From positions 1,927,010-1,991,009 of the forward strand of contig JANPWX010000010.1 in the NCBI GenBank assembly GCA_024734555.1: a stretch of DNA of 64,000 nt, written 5' to 3'. The translations under genes and the position numbers were made by a program. Shown in pieces: positions 60,006 through 64,000 of the stretch (the stretch's first letter is position 1; each line of letters opens with the position of its first letter). A model generated the notes under the pieces. It was not told the origin of the DNA, did not search any database, and saw nothing but the letters and a program-made list of their open reading frames with translations. Source of the stretch: Trochalopteron elliotii (lineage: Eukaryota; Chordata; Aves; Passeriformes; Leiothrichidae).

Positions 60006-60821
60006 CTACAGAGACAAAGGAAAACATCTCACTGCATTTGCCTTTAACAGTGACACCCCCCACCTAAACACTAGCCATGGTTATCTACCAGAACCTTCCA
60101 GATTTCACAGCTTATCTGAACCATTTCATAAACATTTTTACTGAATTACAGTGAAAATATACTGAATTTATTCTAAGACTATATGAAGTTATATAAATCC
60201 ATAAGAGAAAATGTATTTAACTCTCAAGTGGTTTCCTTTAAACATAAATTCTATAGTAGCTGAAACAATATGGTATCAAGGACAACCTATACTCATATTC
60301 TCAATATCTGTAACCAGGAGGCTTTGCTTACAAAGTTAAAAATACCACAAACAAAACGAGCTGATTTCTCTTCCACTTCAACATCAGCTTCCTTCTACCC
60401 CAATAAAAGTGGCTACCACAGAATTTTAACATTTCGCTCAACCATCCAAAAGCTGGACAGGAATGGTTTAGAAATACGTTTTGTAGAAGCCCCACTTTAG
60501 AGCAGAACATGAGAATAATTTTTGAAATGTAACAACAAACACAGGAATAAGTGATTTGCAAAATAAATTCAAACCAGATTCCCCTAAGAATAAAGAAGCT
60601 GAATGAAAATGTCAGTGTTCCCTCAAACGTGCCACCCCAGATTCACAGACAATTTGGAGTGTCTATTTAACAGACACACTCGAGTGTCACTGATGGGACT
60701 GTCATGCCTGGACCCAGTAATGTGTGCTTTCCAAACTGTTTTTCATAAAGCTAACTCAGACTCAGGAAGTTATGAGACATTTTAACACAGCTTTTACAAA
60801 ACAGTTAACTGCATGTATTAC
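60006..60821 (-). other. ZZZ3: ZZZ3 intron
   Basis: About 0.8 kb of AT-rich sequence; nothing else was recognised. Confidence 0.88.
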
Positions 60822-60861
60822 CTTTTATTAGCTTTAAAGTTACAGTTGGCCACTTCAGTTT
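60822..60861 (-). CDS. ZZZ3: ZZZ3 short coding exon (most upstream seen in window)
   Basis: About 40 bp, donor GTAATA, phase ending two bases into a Ser codon that the next exon completes. It encodes TEVANCNFKANK(S), matching the ZZZ3 stretch just before '[12 protein letters not shown]'. The upstream edge is uncertain. GATCTCAG gives the 40 bp exon; GGTAG at 60875-60879 would give 53 bp. Both have poor pyrimidine tracts, and an in-frame stop further out rules out a much longer exon. The existence is better supported than the exact start. Confidence 0.75.
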
Positions 60862-63800
60862 CTGAGATCCCACAGCTACCCCATGGCCCCCCATTGTTGC
60901 AAATTATTGTGTATTAACTTTTTTCATGACAATGTTTTCTGACATTTAATATTACAACTGTAATTTAGTTCAGCACAAAATACACATACTAAAATCAGGT
61001 AGGAGCTGTTCACTACTGCAGTATTTCAGTAAATTTTCTTTCTGCTCCCTTACTGCTAAAATAAAGACAAGCCTGGCACAATGAATTCCATGTGTACTAC
61101 AGAAAAGATCCAGAGGTTACTGAGGTAATTCAAGTTGTTCAATTGACTGCAATAGTAACTGGGTAAGGCTTTAAGTGGACGGAAGTAAACAGTCTTGAGG
61201 CAAAATACAGGCTTTCTACCTTCAAATATTTAAATTTCTTCCTGGACATTAAACTGCTGTCTCTCCATGAGAAAAAGTAATTCTCTTTCCACTCAAATGT
61301 AACATTTACAAGCATAAAATATAGCCATACTTTCTGAAGTTTGAAACTACAATACTGAGCTTGTTTAAAAACAGCAGGACAAGATTCTGTTATGAATTTA
61401 TTACTATGTACATTTGTCTGCACATATTCAGGTTTACATGGAACCAAGACCTAAAATGCTTGTTTAAGAGGCCATTAATACTGAACAGCACTGAATATTT
61501 TCACTACTGGGAAAGTACTCCAGTTTCTTCTAATCAAAATAACTCTGCATAAAGCGAGATAATTATTGTGGCTATTCTTCAGCAGGTGAAAAACTAACTC
61601 CAACAACAGCTCAGTGACAGCAGATCAGAACTGGCCTGAGACAACAGCACAGCTCAGGCTGTTCCAGGCTCACAGGAGCCGTTGGCAGAGGATGAAGATC
61701 TTTACTCAGACCCTGCACACAGCACAGGTGAGCTCAGGGGCTGGCAGCACCTCTGAGCCCCGGAGGCTCCAGGGAAATCAAACAGGCACGATGCCAATGC
61801 CCTCATGGAGATGCAGCTGTAACAACACAGAAGAGCTTAGGATACCTGGGGAGGGGATTTACCCTGGAAAACAAAAAGCCTGCTTCCATCAGCAGGTGCC
61901 CAAACTTGTGTTACCAGAGCCACAGTAACAAAGGCTCAGCAGCATGCACAAATATGCATCTAAGAAAAAGGCAGCTATTTAACATTTTTTTTCTTGAGCC
62001 ATTTTACTTCACTTATTCAAACTGTATTTAAGCAATTGATTTTCTACATGAAATTGAAAAAAAGGGAGTAATTTCATTTAAAACATGTAAATACATAAAA
62101 GCAAAAAGCAACCAAATGTTGAAGATTTAAATGAAGCAATAATTTAATGATGATTCACATATGTAAAGGGAAGAAAGAAATCATCTTAATGAGGCAGCCT
62201 TAAATAATTTAGTCTGAATGGAAAGAGATGAATTTACATTTGGAGAAAAATAACACAAACCCAAGAATATTCAACTTCAGTTACTTCTCTCATTAAAACG
62301 TTCACATGACCTCACTGAAGTGGTCTTCATGGAATTAAGTAAAATTACAAGAATGTCAGGATCATTCAGAAAACGTGTCACAAGATACTGATCTGTGGCT
62401 ACAGACTAGCATTATAATTGGAGAAAAGGGGTTTTTGAACCAAGTCTTCAGACTAAAAGGTTCCCACCACTTTTTCGTACCTCTACTAAGATATAGATTA
62501 ACTTGGCTCCATTTAATTTACCTTCCATATTCAGTTTTTATGAATTAATGTATTGTGAAGCCCCAGAATAAGACTGCAGTTTTATCAGGTGAGTATCAGA
62601 ACTACTGAAATACACAAAAATGGGGATTTTAGGATCATTGCCTAGGAAAAAAAGTTGAAAATAATAGTCCTGAAATACATAGTTTGCATACTCCATATTC
62701 TGGTATTTGCTGCAGAACTGCATTCTCCCCAAAGCACTGCACATCCCTTTCAACTTCAACAGGACCTTTTAGTGAGCTGTATGTCTGCAAATGTTCTTTT
62801 AAGTGTCAAACAACTATTTCCACAGGTTTGTACAGGCTCTCTGGCCCTATATGACTGTAGTAACGCCAAGTATTTCTCTGAAAAAGCAGCAAGCTACATA
62901 ACACACTCACACTGAGCCCTTTCTTGAAGCCTCTGTCAATTCTGGCCTCTTAGTCTCAAATGCTACCATAATGGTCCTGCTGCATTATGCAAGAGATCAT
63001 GTGAATGAATAATTTCCAGGACTATTTAAAAAAGTGGCTAACAATTCTACTCTCTATCTTTCCAGATCGAAACTACTTCCTGCAGTTGAGTTAAAATTCT
63101 TCAAAATTGAAAAATTCTAATAAAAGAGAAAGTAGCTCATTAATCTGCTGCAAAACCAGCTCAATCCTTCGAGGTACTCAAAGAGCAACCACTTCTACAG
63201 CTACAGTTGCATCATCTTCTCTGAAAGACCTGTCAGGAATTACCAAGGAAAATGATCTCACATCCTTTGCCAAAACCAAACACGCTCTTGAGTAAACTCA
63301 CAGACAGGTTGTCCCTTCCTCTGACTGGAGTTACAGTTTCCTCAGTGCTAAATACTAACTTGTTAGCACAGACAAAACCCAAAGCAGTTTTCTCTGCAGG
63401 AGAACTTCCACTCCAGAGAATGTAATTCTGTTTCCATAACCCCGGTATTGAAACACTCTTGCAAGTTCTTAGACCATGTTAATTGCCAGGAACCTTCAGG
63501 ATGAACACTTGAGTCATTCACCCCAGCACAAAAACAGCTTCAGAATTTCTGCGGAAAAACCTTGATTAGCAGAGAGTTTGAGGGTCTGATATTAAAAAAG
63601 GAAAGCTACTTCTTACAGATTGACACTGATCAGCAGGAATTCCTGCTGATTCAGTTCTTCTTTTGCAGTGATAAGTACTCCACTCTTTTGGACTGCTCCA
63701 TGAAGTAATAATCACAGAGCAGCGCCAGATTTCTGGAAGTCATGCCATAAGCAATTAGTTCTTACACAATTAATTTCCACAAATCTTATTCTAATAGTGA

Positions 63801-64000
63801 TGAGGGACACAGCAGCCTCCTCTCTTGCCTGTAACAAAACCTGAGAATAGCATAGCTTTGCCCTAATGAGACCCATGTCCATTCTGATCCAGTTTGCTGA
63901 GATCTATTTTCAAAATGCTTCCCCCCTCCATTTGTTCCATTCTAATAGCATTTACATTTCCAAATCAGAGTACTCAGAGTCACATCACAGATTTTAGTTT
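60862..64000 (-). other. ZZZ3: ZZZ3 intron (continues past window end)
   Basis: About 3.1 kb without a recognisable exon on the minus strand. The large exon that carries most of the N-terminal half of ZZZ3 must lie beyond base 64,000. The 61,600-61,930 stretch is mildly GC-rich with a 104-codon + frame of no known domain. Confidence 0.8.

Larger units (their letters stand above)
44900..64000 (-). other. ZZZ3: ZZZ3 gene, 3' part (transcription unit)
   Basis: ZZZ3 is a nuclear subunit of the ATAC histone acetyltransferase complex. Its ZZ finger is reported to read the histone H3 N-terminal tail. Eleven exons on the minus strand (60861 down to 46079) join in phase: 1250 bp, 415 residues and TGA. 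In order they encode a helical/coiled-coil segment ([20 protein letters not shown]), a basic region ([12 protein letters not shown]), the SANT/Myb domain (LWTVEEQKKLEQLL...[20 protein letters not shown]), an acidic linker, and the ZZ finger (CDNCG...CQDC...CDSC...H..H). The human protein is about 900 residues, so roughly half is upstream of the window. All introns are GT-AG. Identity is near certain. Confidence 0.97.

Noticed and set aside
61614..61928. 104-codon + frame in a GC-richer patch
   Set aside because: No conserved domain and no splice or promoter context; opposite in strand to ZZZ3.
1..64000. CRISPR arrays, prophage, operons, tRNA or rRNA genes, endogenous retroviral genes
   Set aside because: No spaced direct repeats, no tRNA-like clover folds noticed by eye, no gag/pol/env frames. 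The window is ordinary spliced vertebrate gene sequence.

Overview
This is a bird genomic window. It holds the 3' part of AK5 (adenylate kinase 5) on the + strand and the 3' part of ZZZ3 (zinc finger ZZ-type containing 3, an ATAC histone acetyltransferase subunit) on the - strand, arranged tail to tail. The avian call rests on several CR1 LINE copies, AT-rich introns, and the AK5-ZZZ3 neighbourhood known from other vertebrates. The sequence alone does not give the species.

Region 1-43,090 (AK5, +): eight coding exons (2415-2505, 8742-8818, 21398-21440, 22567-22611, 28776-28939, 29951-30067, 33877-34065, 41723-41833) join in phase with GT-AG borders into 837 bp, giving 278 residues and a TAA stop. 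They encode an acidic linker and the complete second adenylate kinase domain. The N-terminal part and first kinase domain lie upstream of the window. The 3'UTR runs to a canonical AATAAA at 43,063. Introns are long and carry CR1 fragments, simple repeats and one GC-rich block at about 27,880-28,380.

Region about 43,090-44,900: the short gap between the two gene tails. It is AT-rich except for a dense CpG/G-rich block at 44,730-44,830 with a canonical G-quadruplex pattern, just past the ZZZ3 poly(A) signal.

Region 44,900-64,000 (ZZZ3, -): eleven exons from 60,861 down to 46,079 give 1250 bp in one frame (415 residues plus TGA). They encode a coiled-coil/helical segment, the SANT/Myb domain, a linker, and the C-terminal ZZ zinc finger. 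The remaining N-terminal half is upstream, beyond base 64,000.

The two genes do not form a pathway; they are conserved neighbours. I found no prokaryote-like system, CRISPR array, RNA gene or intact mobile element. The most notable observation is in the second AK5 kinase domain. Two AMP-binding arginines are glutamine, and the lid lacks its usual Gly-Arg/Asp-Asp pattern although the P-loop lysine is kept. This suggests a degraded or altered active site.
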